Source of the DNA: Branchiostoma lanceolatum
Taxonomy: Eukaryota; Chordata; Leptocardii; Amphioxiformes; Branchiostomatidae
Length of the DNA: 64,000 bases
Direction of reading: 5' to 3'
Assembly (NCBI RefSeq): GCF_035083965.1
Contig: NC_089739.1
Span: 6,188,001 to 6,252,000 of the forward strand
The position numbers were made by a program, and so were the translations under genes. A model generated the notes under the pieces. The model did no database searches. It was given only the letters and a program-made list of their open reading frames with translations, and had not been told where the DNA came from. Positions 40,012 to 51,614 of the stretch are shown in pieces. The stretch's first letter is position 1. Each line of letters begins with the position of its first letter.

Positions 40012-40742
40012 GACCATTTAAGAACCTTTTCTTTTGATAAAACGTGACCTATGATTTCAGTATGAATGTTTTAGATATCATGGAATGGCAGTTACAATAG
40101 CTCTTCATATGTGCATTTTTTCTATTTACGAGTATATTCGCAAAGCTATGTACTGAAAGGAAGCTGTAAGTGGAGCGATAAGTTTGAGAATAGAATAAAA
40201 TGTTCGTTTCTGACTAATTGTACATCTGTTGTCAATCTATTGTTTGACATTACAATCTACAACAAACACATGATAGCATTTGGGAGTAGTGTATACTTTT
40301 ATTTACTTATGTTCACACAGTACAAGTGCAATAACATTGCAAATTCTGCAGCACAAAGGGAGTAAAATGGAAATTTAATATGAAGTCTGTTCCATAAAAG
40401 ACAGTGTTTTGTTTTTAAGACAGTGTTTCAGCAAGATTTTTGTTTTTCTTACAGTTTACATTCTTTACAAGGATATGTGTTGAAATGAATAGACGGACTG
40501 TTGTCTTACATGTTTAGTTCATACTTCACTCCTGTACAGCGTATCTTCAATCATGTTGTATACATTTGTAATCTTGGGGCAGTTCACAAAAGTCAGACCA
40601 GGACTAGTTTGATTCAAACAGAAGCAACATTTAATACATTAAAGGCTATGATTCTAGACAAATTGAGTCTTTATGTTCACATCATATGCTGACAATGCAG
40701 CACTATTGAGTAGTTTTTGTGGACTAAATGTCAGATGTCGGG
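40012..40742. other. Tail-to-tail interval MRPS17 / NDUFV1
   Basis: AT-rich, no exon seen. It should hold both 3' UTRs: AATAAA at 40194 (plus) and at 40303-40298 (minus) would make the two transcripts end about 100 bases apart. Confidence 0.5.
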
Positions 40743-43700
40743 TTAAGCAGAAGAAGCCGCTTGTTTCTTCTTGTGGAACGCTTCCATTCGTGCCTCCAGC
40801 TCTGGGCGGAAGTGGCGAATCAAGCCCTGGAAGAGGAAGGATGAACAATTTCTGGGTTACTCAGGACAAAAGTGCATTTGAAGAGCAAATCAATGATCTG
40901 CCCCCATCTTGGTGTCCATATTTACATCTTGGAGTCCTTACTTGCATATCAGTATACAGACGAAGCCACTTAATTGCACCTCGGATAAACGCACCTTCCA
41001 TTTAATTGCACCGAATCCCAATATGCAAAACCGGTTCCCATTCACTGCATTGTTAGTGACTCCGCATATCTGCACCGCGCATGGTCACCAATGCCGGATA
41101 ACTGCACCAATTTTTTTCAAAAATCCTCGACAAGTTAACTGAAAAGGTGCGCTCAAATCGGCAAACGCGGTACAAATGAGCTGATACCTGCCGGTGTAAA
41201 GGCGCAATACCGCCAATATGTTCAAAGCTGTTTTGAGTAGCAAAAGAAGCCGGTCTCCATTGACAGTTACGTTGATAGGAATCGTATGGGAGGCCCCGGG
41301 CGGGTCACCCGTAATCAGTAACCAAGTTTTAGTTTCAATTCATAGTTTCATGGCGGTACATGATTTACGTAAATCGACAATTGCACTCTACGTAGTGTAA
41401 CACAGAAACTGTTATCCCATGAGTGGCATGACGATGTTTCAGGATGTCTCCCCTGTAACACTACGTGTGTTGTAATGCGGTAGATCGCATGGAAAAATGA
41501 AAGAATGCAAAATCAAAACAGGTTCGTAGTCATTTCTTTATTTTCAGCAAAGGGTCAATAAACAAAGTTAATAACTGAATAATTTCGTCTGTTTTCTTTG
41601 CGCTAGTGTTTCTGACTAACAATACACGCCCTCGCCCATGGTGGTGCGGTCCAGCTGGGCATTTCGCATAATCGCACCAGCCGGATAATTGCACCAAAAA
41701 CGCTGACAAATAGGTGGTGCAGTTAAGCGGATTCTACTGTATAACAATAAAGACAAAAACAGACGATAAAACGAGGAACAAAAAAGACGTACAGGATGTT
41801 CTTTCCTAAAATTCTGAGTAGACACAAGATGGTGCTGTGATTCTTGAAATTCTTGTGGTAATTTTATGTTCACAGTTTTCGTGGTGAAAACTCGATCACA
41901 ACGAATTTAAAAGAAAGGTGTTTCGAAAACTGCATGCTATGTGACTCGCTAATTCAAAACTACTGCGAACATCCAAATCTCTTTTTACTGCGAAATTGAA
42001 TCACCGCAAACCTAAATGCATTTGCAGTATCTTGTGAAATGAAAAGGGTTCTGTACCTGTACAGGCCAGGCTGCTCCATCCCCCAGAGCACAAATGGTGT
42101 GTCCCTCGATCTGCTTACTCAGTTCGTACAACATGTCAATCTCTTCAGGACGGGCGTTGCCATCAACTGTGTGGACAGACAAGGTGAAGTTAGAAGCCAT
42201 ATATATCTGTCAATAGGATCACAGATGCAGGGTTTGAGCTAAACAGGGTCGCTGTACACCCATTCGCCCTCTTACCCTGGGGAGCAGATCCTCTGACAAG
42301 CATAAAACTCTGATTGGCCAGGGATGCTACTAGGTCACATGTGGCCAGTCTTCAACTGTGACCTGTCTGACAGTAATTTTGCCCCTCGGAAAGCCTTAGA
42401 ATTAACGTGAATGTGCCCTATTTTAAATTCTTTAAAACTCAGCAAACATTTCTCCTTTTGCAGTATTCCCGAGAAAAAAGATCTCAGGAACAAATTGAAA
42501 GGCTAAACATCTTATATGTAACAAACTACTGAACGTTTTTCCACAGAAGGCTTGCTGCAGTACCAAGGAAAGATGCTAGAGAGCCCAAAATCTCATATTT
42601 TCTTTGATAGGACAAATCATAATCACATACAGCAAATCATGCCTAGTACATGTCTATGGAATAAATGGTTTGAATAAGGCTAAATTACTTAACATAATTT
42701 TTATATTAAGTAACAATGTGGCCTTACCAAATCTGTACATGATCTTCTCCATCCAGCCGGTGCCCTCGCGACACGGCGTGCACTGGCCGCAGCTCTCGTG
42801 TTTGTAGAACTTCATGAGGCGCGCGATTCCCTTGACGACGTCCGCCTGTTTGTTGAACACGATGACGGCCGCCGTGCCGAGAGCGGTCTGGGACTGGACC
42901 AGCGCGTCGAAGTCCATCATGACATCATCACAGACACTGGATGGTGGAAGAGAAAATAAGAGGTTGTGTTTACTACATTCAATAGCTCCTTGCTTGGTCA
43001 GGGTACTAACTTGTGTGTAAAAAGTACCATGGACGTGTCCGGATATGCAGCTTGTACTTTTCAGTTATCAGTTCAAACCTTGTGTGTTACGCTATGAGGC
43101 GGTTTTACCGGGTATGCAAAACAAACAGAACAACAATTTTGAAAGACTCAAAGATTTCTCACCTCCTTGGGATGAGGGGGGTGGAGGACCCCCCTGGGAT
43201 GACAGCGAGCAGGTTGTCCCAGCCTCCGATCACCCCCCCTGCGTGGCGCTCGATGAGCTCCCTCAGGGAGATGGACATCTCCTCCTCCACAGTACACGGG
43301 TTGTTCACCTGGCCAGAGATGTTAAACAGCTGGGGGAGGAGAACAAGAAACATCACAACTGAATGCCTCCTTTCCTGGGGTGTCGCCAAAAACGACAAGT
43401 GCACAAAAAGTCATATAAATGCATAGTATGCCAACATTTGGTTGTTCACTTGGCCGGAGATGTTAAACAGCTGGGGGAGAAGTACAAGAAACATCACAAC
43501 AAGGACTAAATGAATGACTCCTTTCCTGAGGCGTTGCCAAAAAGGACAAGCACACATATAAAATGCTTAGTTACACAAATATAATGCTAACATGTAAAGA
43601 GTGTGCTAGCCTGACTAAAGCATGCTTCTAGCAGCCCTTCCACTAGTCTGGTCCCTAGAAGGAACAGATTCAGCCCCTGACAGCTAGAGATTGTGTAACA

Positions 43701-46700
43701 CAGCCAGGCTGGGCAGCATGGTACAAGAAACATCAACCTCCCAGCACAACTAAGGACTTTATACATGACTCCTCCCCTGTGGAGTTGCCAAAAACTATAA
43801 GTACATAAATAAAATGCTTCCATGTGCAGCACATACATTTGTACACTCATGGTGACATCTTCACTTTAGTGTGTCTTGCATGTACATGTAGACTAGAGGT
43901 ATTTTAAGTCTTTAGATGTATTCCTATTCATGTACACATCACGCTTTCCTTGTTAAAACAGCGTCAGATAATTGATTGGATATCGTACCTTAGTACCAGA
44001 GTTCCTCGTGCGGCCCATACCAACGAACCAATCACCTCCACGGCGGCATATGGTCTGGAAAATAAATTAAGATTTTGTGTGTTCAAATGGGCAATGCTTC
44101 AGTATGTATAGCAAAGTGATTTTCTATGTAAATGGACATGAGTAACTCCTAGTAATACAAAATGAACTGCTCTCTACATAATCTATGTTCCAATTGAACA
44201 TATACATTGTGATTGCTGAAGTGAGTTATTCTACACTTACAGGCGCTACAGCAACAGTTTCCACGTTAGCCACGGTCGTTGGACAGCCGAACACACCTGT
44301 AACAACAACCAATCAGCATCAGGCTTAGGAAAGGATGAAGGTTAAGGTTAAGGAGGCCTTTACACATCTGATTGGTAAATGAGAACCCCTCCCCTATCAA
44401 AACTACAGTTTAACTAATGATGTAATCAACTGTGTTGTCTTACCATAGGAGCCTTCCTAACTTATTTTACATTACAATGTGTTGTCTTACCATAGGAGCC
44501 TTCATAACTTATTTCACATTACAATGTGTTGTCTTACCATAGGAGCCTTCCTAACATATTTCACATTACAATGTGTTGTCTAACCATAGGAGCCTTCCTA
44601 ACTTATTTCACATTACAATGTGTTGTCTAACCATAGGAGCCTTCCTAACTTATTTTACATTACAATGTGTTGTCTTACCATAGGAGCCTTCCTAACTTAT
44701 TTCACATTACAATGTGTTGTCTAACCATAGGAGCCTTCCTAACTTATTTCACATTACAATGTGTTGTCTTACCATAGGAGCCTTCCTAACTTATTTCACA
44801 TTACAATGTGTTGTCTAACCATAGGAGCCTTCCTAACATATTTCACATTACAATGTGTTGTCTTACCATAGGAGCCTTCCTAACTTATTTCACATTACAA
44901 TGTGTTGTCTTACCATAGGAGCCTTCCTAACATATTTCACATTACAATGTGTTGTCTAACCATAGGAGCCTTCCTAACTTATTTCACATTACAATGTGTT
45001 GTCTAACCATAGGAGCCTTCCTAACATATTTCACATTACAATGTGTTGTCTTACCATAGGAGCCTTCCTAACTTATTTCACATTACAATGTGTTGTCTTA
45101 CCATAGGAGCCTTCCTAACTTATTTCACATTACAATGTGTTGTCTAACCATAGGAGCCTTCCTAACATATTTCACATTACAATGTGTTGTCTAACCATAG
45201 GAGCCTTCCTAACTTATTTCACATTACAATGTGTTGTCTTACCATAGGAGCCTTCCTAACTTATTTTACATTACAATGTGTTGTCTAACCATAGGAGCCT
45301 TCCTAACTTATTTTACATTACAATGTGTTGTCTTACCATAGGAGCCTTCCTAACTTATTTCACATTACAATGTGTTGTCTTACCATAGGAGCCTTCCTAA
45401 CTTATTTTACATTACAGTGTCGCTTATGCATGACTGTGTGATTTGCCACGTAAAAAACGCTTTTTCTAGTTATTGTATATAAGTACTGGTTAGTTCTGCT
45501 AGTTCACTTTAGTGACGCTGAGTGATGGATGTCACTCGAAACGTCCGGAAATAAATCTCCCAATTTTTATCCAGTTGTAGAGTTTGAATTCTCCTTATAT
45601 GTAATCAACTACTCACCGATGTCTGCAGGGAATGGCGGCTTGAGACGGGGTTTCCCAGCCTTCCCTTCAAGGCTTTCAATCAGCGACTGAAAAGTAGAAA
45701 GACGGAGAAACATCGTCAATGAGACTTCTTGTACATGCACTCCACCATTGTAAATAAAGAGAACACCATTCTAACACCATACAAGGCTTTCAAATTTTCA
45801 AACAATTGTCTCTGCCCCAAAGGCATCACCAAAAAGGAGTGGATGTGTTGTCGCCTTACCAGGGGTTCATCTAAATCAGGAAAGAGGGGCGCTGCACCCT
45901 CTTGTTTCAGCCCACCACCCCCATGTCGAATTCAGATTTCAGCTTAATATGAGCATACAGCCTTCACTCAGCAATCAATTCATTCATAAAATACATAGAA
46001 TTCTCTCCCTCGCATGTGTGTGCTCCCTCTTGTTTAATTTTTCTAGAAAAACCCCTGCTTACTGTTTCCTCCCCGCAGATGTAGGCCCCGGCGCCACGGT
46101 GCACATAGATGTCGAAGTCGTAGCCAGAACCGCAAGCATTTTTGCCGATCAACCCTGCCTTGTAAGCCTGTGGAAAGACACACAGTACATGAATGCCCCC
46201 TAGTGATGCATAACAAAACTGCAATAAAATATTTCTGATCAAAACAGTTCCACAAATTTGGTGTATCTAAGTTATCTAACATTGCTTACCTCTTGAATAG
46301 CGACCATCAGGTTGGTGCCTTCATTGTAGAACTCACCACGGATGTAGATATATGCTGTAGGGTACATAAATACATTGTTAATGTTGATACATAAAATTGA
46401 CAAGTATCGGTCAATGCATTAAGTATATGTGCTTTCTTTGGTTTTACTATGATCAAAAGCTGGATGTTATCATTGTTAGATGAATTATCTCTCAAAATGT
46501 GTAAGAGGAAAAGTATTGGACAGCTACTTTCCTATGGAGCTCACTGTAAATTTGTTTACTTTTGCGGTCCTTTTTTCAAATTTGAGGTTGAGACAATGCC
46601 ATGGTACAGCAGTTATACAAATGTACGATGGAAATGCATAGTCCCAGTGCCAGTGAGAGGTCATCGCAAAAAAACGCATAACTAAAATCAATGCGAAAGT

Positions 46701-49700
46701 TTCAAGATTAACAGTAAGTGAAAGATAAAAATGCCCCCTTTTGGTGTTAATATGAACTGCAACAAATGACAAATTTATCCAGTGAACATTTGGGATGATC
46801 CCATGTCTATCCCATAAGAACTGTCCAGAAAAAAGTGTAAAAGACTGACCGGCCCTGGCCCCCATGGACACTCCGGCTACCAGACATCCCTCCACGAGTT
46901 TGTGCGGGTCATGGCGCATGATCTCGCGGTCCTTGCACGTTCCGGGCTCGCCCTCGTCAGCGTTAACGACCAGGTACTTCGGTCTGCACGCAAAAAACAG
47001 TCACACAGTCAAGAAGGAGCCACAAGTGCTTATACATTACTACCAAATGGTTCATAAGGCTAGGCTTCGGTCTGAACATAAAAAACAGTGACACGGTCAA
47101 GAAGGAACCACAAGTTTACTACCTACATGTAAGTGTTTATACATTCACCATGCTGTATTATTACAGCCAGTAGGTACCCATCTGAGTAATGAGGCTGTTG
47201 TACATGTAACATGCTCGAGGTACCTCCTCGAACACAGTGCCCCCATCTTACATCCATCCTGAAATACGGCACAGCTCCTACTACTTTCTGTGCACCTAAA
47301 TTTGAAGATTACGTGCACCAGTGAACCTGTTCCCCAAAGTGACTTTCGAGCCCTGAGATGTTTATGGCACTAAAACTGACCTGCCGTCGCTGGGTTTGTT
47401 CATGAAACCCCACTTCATTCCCGTGGGGAACCCGGCGCCGCCGCGACCACGCAGGCCGGACTTCACAATCTCCTTCAAGATCCAGTCATGACCCTTCAGG
47501 ATGATCTCCTTCGTCTTGTAGTAATCACCCTGGGGCAATAGAATAACAGGTAATGTCATCATCATGATTCATGAATTCATTTGCATAAATTGGATGTAAA
47601 ACTACACTTCTACATGATTTGAATAAAGAGTAGCCAAAGGTTTTACAACAAATAGTCAAAATACATGACTTTTTTTGTGTTAATTGTTTAATCTTTAGAT
47701 GAATTCAGGAGTACTACATGTAGCTGCCCTGGCTTTTCCCTTAAATGCACTATCAGTTTCCCTAGCTGGAAATGAAAATCTAGTTTGAAAGAGTAGCTAC
47801 AAGTATGCACCCGACAGCCTTGAGAACTTCACTACTGTGGTCTTGCCCAAAAGTAGCTACACATATACATATTAGTGCAACTGTATTGCTTAAAAGTATA
47901 GCTACATTATATTTTTTGGCAATGCCTCAGAGACGGAACCAATATACAGTCAAACCTGCCCAAGGCGACCACCCGGCGGACCGAGCAAAAACGGTCGCAA
48001 TGGACAGGTGGTCGCCATGAAGAGGATTCCACTCACATGTTTCCAGGTCGAGGTTTTCAAATACAGTACGTAAATGATGAAAAAATTATGTGAATTTAGA
48101 CAGCATGACCCTCACCAGGTTCAATTCTCACTGACAGAAAGATCCTACAAAAATTACATTTTCCGTTATCGATGTAATAATTGACTACAAAACGATGGTT
48201 GCCTCGATGATCTCGCAGCGCCCTCCCGCATTCACACGTTACATTGAATAGTACACACACACACGCACATCATCGAAGTTTTAAGGCCTAAGACAGATCC
48301 CTAGAAAACGTCTGCTGGTCCCAGCCTTTTTGGGTCGCCGACCGCTGGATGAAAGGGTCAAAAAAATTTCGATCTGACAACTAAAAATGAAAACGGAACG
48401 CGTTAACGGTGTGATTTCGTCGCGCCGCGCCGCAAAGCTCTGTGCCACCGCATCGAAGGGTAAGTCAGTGCAGCAGAACGCACAGCGTCCAATAAAGGTT
48501 TGTGAGATTCATGGAAATAAAAAGAAAATAAGAATTTTGATTTTCACCAATAACTAGAGTATTCGTAAATGTTCATACACAAAATCATCGTGTATTACAA
48601 AGGTCAGCGGTACGCCAAATCCGGGCCGCCCGAAATCCAAGATGGCGTCGGGACCAAGGAACAACATTTCTCGCCTGATGTTTTGCCCGCCGCGAAGTCA
48701 TTTTTCGGCGGAATTTAGCAAGATACAGACACATTTTTGTTGAAAATACAAGAAATAGATAGTAATTTCTGTGAAATCTGACTTTTTGACGCCATGCACT
48801 ACGTATTCGTTTTGAAAGTTGAGTTTAAACGGAACTGAGTTCATGTTAAACTATAAGATTACGATAGGCACAACAACATCACAAACATTTGTCTTTACAA
48901 TGTTTATAGGGGGAACGTTTTATTAAAACACTTCATGGAGGAATCGATGGTATAACATTGCTATTCCATATATTTTTGATCTTATTTTTGTCCTTCAAAG
49001 TCTTGAAAACATTTCCGTGAAATCCGACAGCAAAATGATCTGATGTCACCACACGCTTGAAAATTAGGCGACCGCCATGGGCAGGGATTGTGCTCTGTGC
49101 GGTCCCAATTCGTGGCGGTCGCGGTCGCGTTGGACGGGTGGTCGCCTTGGGCAGGCAGCTTAATGCTTGTGCCTATGGGGAAAATTTTCGGGACCGAGAA
49201 AAAGCGGTCGCCATGGCCAGGTGGTCGCGTTGAAAAGGTGGTCGCCTAGGCAGGTTTGACTGTATATACAAGTTAATAACCTACCCTTGCCATCGCTCCT
49301 TTGAGTTTCCAGTCATGACGACCATACAGGTTCGTAAAGATGCGATCCTCATCACTCAAGGGGCCATACGCCTGTGTGTATAAGATGAGAGAAAAACACG
49401 TACAACAAAATAAGATGATCCATTGTGCTATGGTCATCGAAACAGACAGATTGACAATTTTTCTACCAACTACAATGTACCCCTGACCTCCTACCTTGAA
49501 CTCTTGAAAAACGGCCATGTAAACTTTCAAGGTTAAAAAGAGGGTGAAAAAAGTTGTAGAATTACAGCAACAACCAACAGCTACAGTATAGTGTAAAAAC
49601 ATTAACCTTCAATTGATATAAGAGCCGGGTTGATTTATGTAAAAATCAATTGATCTAATCAGTTGTAAGCCTGGACTAATGATAACCGATTGATTGACAG

Positions 49701-50543
49701 ACTGGTTGGTTAATTGATTAGTTGACTAGTTATTCAATTGATTGATTGATTGATTAATTGATAATAACCTACCTTAGCAGGTGCCTGTTCAGTGGAGTTG
49801 TGCCTGATGCTGACAGAAGATGCTGCAGCTTGTTTGGACATGAGGCCACCTTGAAATTAAACATGTAGGTAAAAGGTAAAGGTAGGCTAAAGGTAAAGCT
49901 AGTCTTGTATAGCCTTTTCGAGGCTGTAGCATATTAAGAATCCTGTCCATAGTGACCACCTGTCCACATAGACCAGATTTTATTGGTCCTCTGAGTGGTT
50001 TTTTTGGGCAGTTATGAACAAATGATCTAAAATAAAAACACTGCTTTGAATCAAGGAGGTTATTTCAAACTCACAGTGCTGCAAATTACGTAAATACAAG
50101 CTAGGAAAATAAGATATTGTGTTTTACAAAATAGGAATCATCTACAAGTAATGTGGTGGACAGAAAATGAAGGGTAAAACAAGTTGATGACATAAAATGT
50201 ATATTTTCCAACAGGTTGAATCTAAAAGACTGTGTGATGTAACAGTTATCAAACCAGGCCAAGTCAGTCAGACAAATAAATATTCACACAAAAACAACAC
50301 AGCACTTCCAAAGCAAAATTAATCCTTTTCCTCAAGAATTATTCAAGAAAAGTTCAGATTACTCTATTCCAATGAAGAAAGGGAAAATAACAGAAAGATT
50401 TTGCATCTGGTCCACACACAAAAAACTGCGATACCGCCCCCCTCCCCACAACTACGTCTACGAAAATCAGTAGACTTTCAGACGATGAACTCACCTAACC
50501 GAGCCCTGCACGCCACCGCCTGAACCTTGCAGAGAGAGGCCAT
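40743..50543 (-). CDS. NDUFV1: NADH dehydrogenase flavoprotein 1, complex I
   Basis: 14 exons (transcript order): 50543-50495, 49849-49773, 49371-49285, 47529-47381, 46983-46850, 46354-46290, 46167-46063, 45686-45617, 44296-44241, 44054-43989, 43329-43163, 42936-42728, 42166-42057, 40826-40743 (stop). All join in frame: 475 residues (human 464). Seen: a basic N-terminal presequence, [20 protein letters not shown], the glycine-rich [13 protein letters not shown] loop for [33 protein letters not shown], and [10 protein letters not shown]. That last motif gives three of the four Cys of 4Fe-4S cluster N3; the fourth should be in [12 protein letters not shown]. Role: mitochondrial matrix arm, entry of electrons from NADH. 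A possible poly(A) signal (AATAAA, minus) is at 40303-40298. A decoy acceptor for exon 11 lies at 43470. Confidence 0.95.
40957..41739. mobile_element. pogo/Tigger-like non-autonomous element
   Basis: Left end CAGACGAAGCCACTTAATTG, right end (inverted) CAGTAGAATCCGCTTAACTG, each flanked by TA. The inner ends are rich in TTGCACC/GGTGC. The CAG...TA structure and length fit Tc1/mariner-pogo relatives; no transposase seen. NDUFV1 intron 13. Confidence 0.7.
43441..43590 (-). pseudogene. Tandem copy of the NDUFV1 exon 11 acceptor and exon start
   Basis: A 141-bp unit (43300 onward) is repeated. The copy keeps the acceptor CTCCCCCAG and the first nine codons (LFNISGQVN) with two base changes, then runs into intron and a stop. 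A third copy near 43700-43820 holds only intron. Use of the decoy would truncate the protein before the N3 cluster. Confidence 0.7.
44432..45418. repeat. 47-bp minisatellite, 21 copies, filling NDUFV1 intron 8
   Basis: Unit: TGTTGTCT(T/A)ACCATAGG, AGCCTTCCTAAC(T/A)T, ATTT(C/T)ACATTACAATG. Twelve copies have TTACC and nine have TAACC. On the NDUFV1 strand the first form reads CCTATG then GTAAGAC, a near-consensus 5' splice site; the second form spoils it (GTTAG). The array is very homogeneous. Confidence 0.95.
45490..45590 (+). repeat. Retroelement-tail-like repeat
   Basis: GTGACGCTGAGTGATGGATG, then GTCACTCGAAACGTCCGG and CCAGTTGTAGAG; relative of 39101-39222. Confidence 0.5.
47206..47356 (-). 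repeat. Fragment of the CTCGAGG SINE joined to a hAT-like MITE end
   Basis: ATGCTCGAGGTACCTCCTCG at the left matches 36408-36585. GTGCACCTAAATTTG and CTTTCGAGCCCTGA at the right match the hAT-like MITE. NDUFV1 intron 4, next to exon 4. Confidence 0.45.
47947..49263. mobile_element. 1.3-kb TIR element, CAGTCAAACCTGCC ends, TA target
   Basis: Left CAGTCAAACCTGCCCAAGG and right (inverted) CAGTCAAACCTGCCTAGG agree over about 27 bp. Both are flanked by TA. The subterminal parts repeat GGTGGTCGC. The interior is GC-rich in places, without a transposase. Tc1/mariner-pogo-like. Shorter relatives: 56963-57140 and 18592-18839. NDUFV1 intron 3. Confidence 0.75.
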
Positions 50544-51614
50544 GGTCTTAAATTCCTCAAAGAGGCAATAAGTCTTGGAAAAACGTCAGATTTTAGCACT
50601 TTTCCTTCGTCCTTCCACAGCGTCTCTCCCACCTCTTTATACCTTCGCTGTGACCTTACATAAGGAAGATACCAAGTACGGAAAATAGGGGATATTTGCT
50701 TGCGTAACATTAGCAACATACATAACATCTCCAGAAATTCTACTCAAAGCTATCTATATGATTTGAAATCTCACATTGTTATCTGCAACATATATTCTAT
50801 TGCTTTTTGTCTTTGAAAAGGTGATCTTCAGCTGATCTGATAAATTAATTAAAGCCCTAGCAAAACATTGTCTCCTATTATCATAGTAAACTAATCTATT
50901 CCATCTTATAGCGCCTCCTTGCGAAATAGAAAGAAACTGCAGATGAGGATATTGAGGCTAGTGACCAGAAAGAATGTTGCATGTTGCTAGTAGTAGTACG
51001 TTTCTTTGAGATTTTTAAGACTCTTGTAGCCTCCTTAAAGATGTGAGCTGAATGAGGAAGGTTTTCTGTGGGGATATAACGTATTGAGGTAAGAGAATCG
51101 TCTTACACTCGTTGGAAAGTTCTTTTTATTGGATAGAAACTTGTGATAGCTCACGACCGTGTGGGGAGGGGGGCGGTAATGTTATAAATAGGCTTTAGAA
51201 TTCTGCAGTCAAAAACGAAATAAATGTATGATATCTGCCAGTGATATCTGTTTGAGAGTTTAGGATTGAATAGCATAAGTAGTTGATAAGGATATCCATA
51301 TCATTTCTATTATTGACAAGAACATCCTGTCAATAGTGCAAAATAATTGTTACAATAACAATTATTTTGCACTATTGACAGGATGTTCTTGTCAATATGA
51401 CAGGAACATCTTACCAATAGCCTCAGCATTTCTATCATAAGATGTTCTTAGATTTTCCAGTATCTTATCAAGTTTATATTATAGACGTTCAAAGTTAGCC
51501 AATTATGATAGCTGTCTCAATTATGATAGCTGTCTAACTACAGTACTTACCCTTTTATTAAGTACCTACCCAACAATCAGTCTAGATTCTCACAGCACGA
51601 GTCTTGTGGACATC
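50544..51614. promoter_or_regulatory. Divergent NDUFV1 / IGHMBP2 interval
   Basis: 1.07 kb lies between the two start codons, which point away from each other. No further exon seen. It contains the 85-bp palindrome at 51311-51397 and several ATGATAGCTGTCT repeats near 51500-51535. Promoter function is inferred from position. Confidence 0.45.
51311..51397. repeat. Perfect palindrome, 41-bp arms, 5-base loop
   Basis: Left arm TATTGACAAGAACATCCTGT..., right arm its exact inverse ending AGGATGTTCTTGTCAATA, loop ACAAT. TA at both outer ends would fit a tiny TA-target element. A broken echo (GACAGGAACATCTTACCAAT) follows directly. Confidence 0.9.

Noticed and set aside
44432-45418. CRISPR-like array
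   Set aside because: Direct tandem repeat without spacers, in an animal intron.
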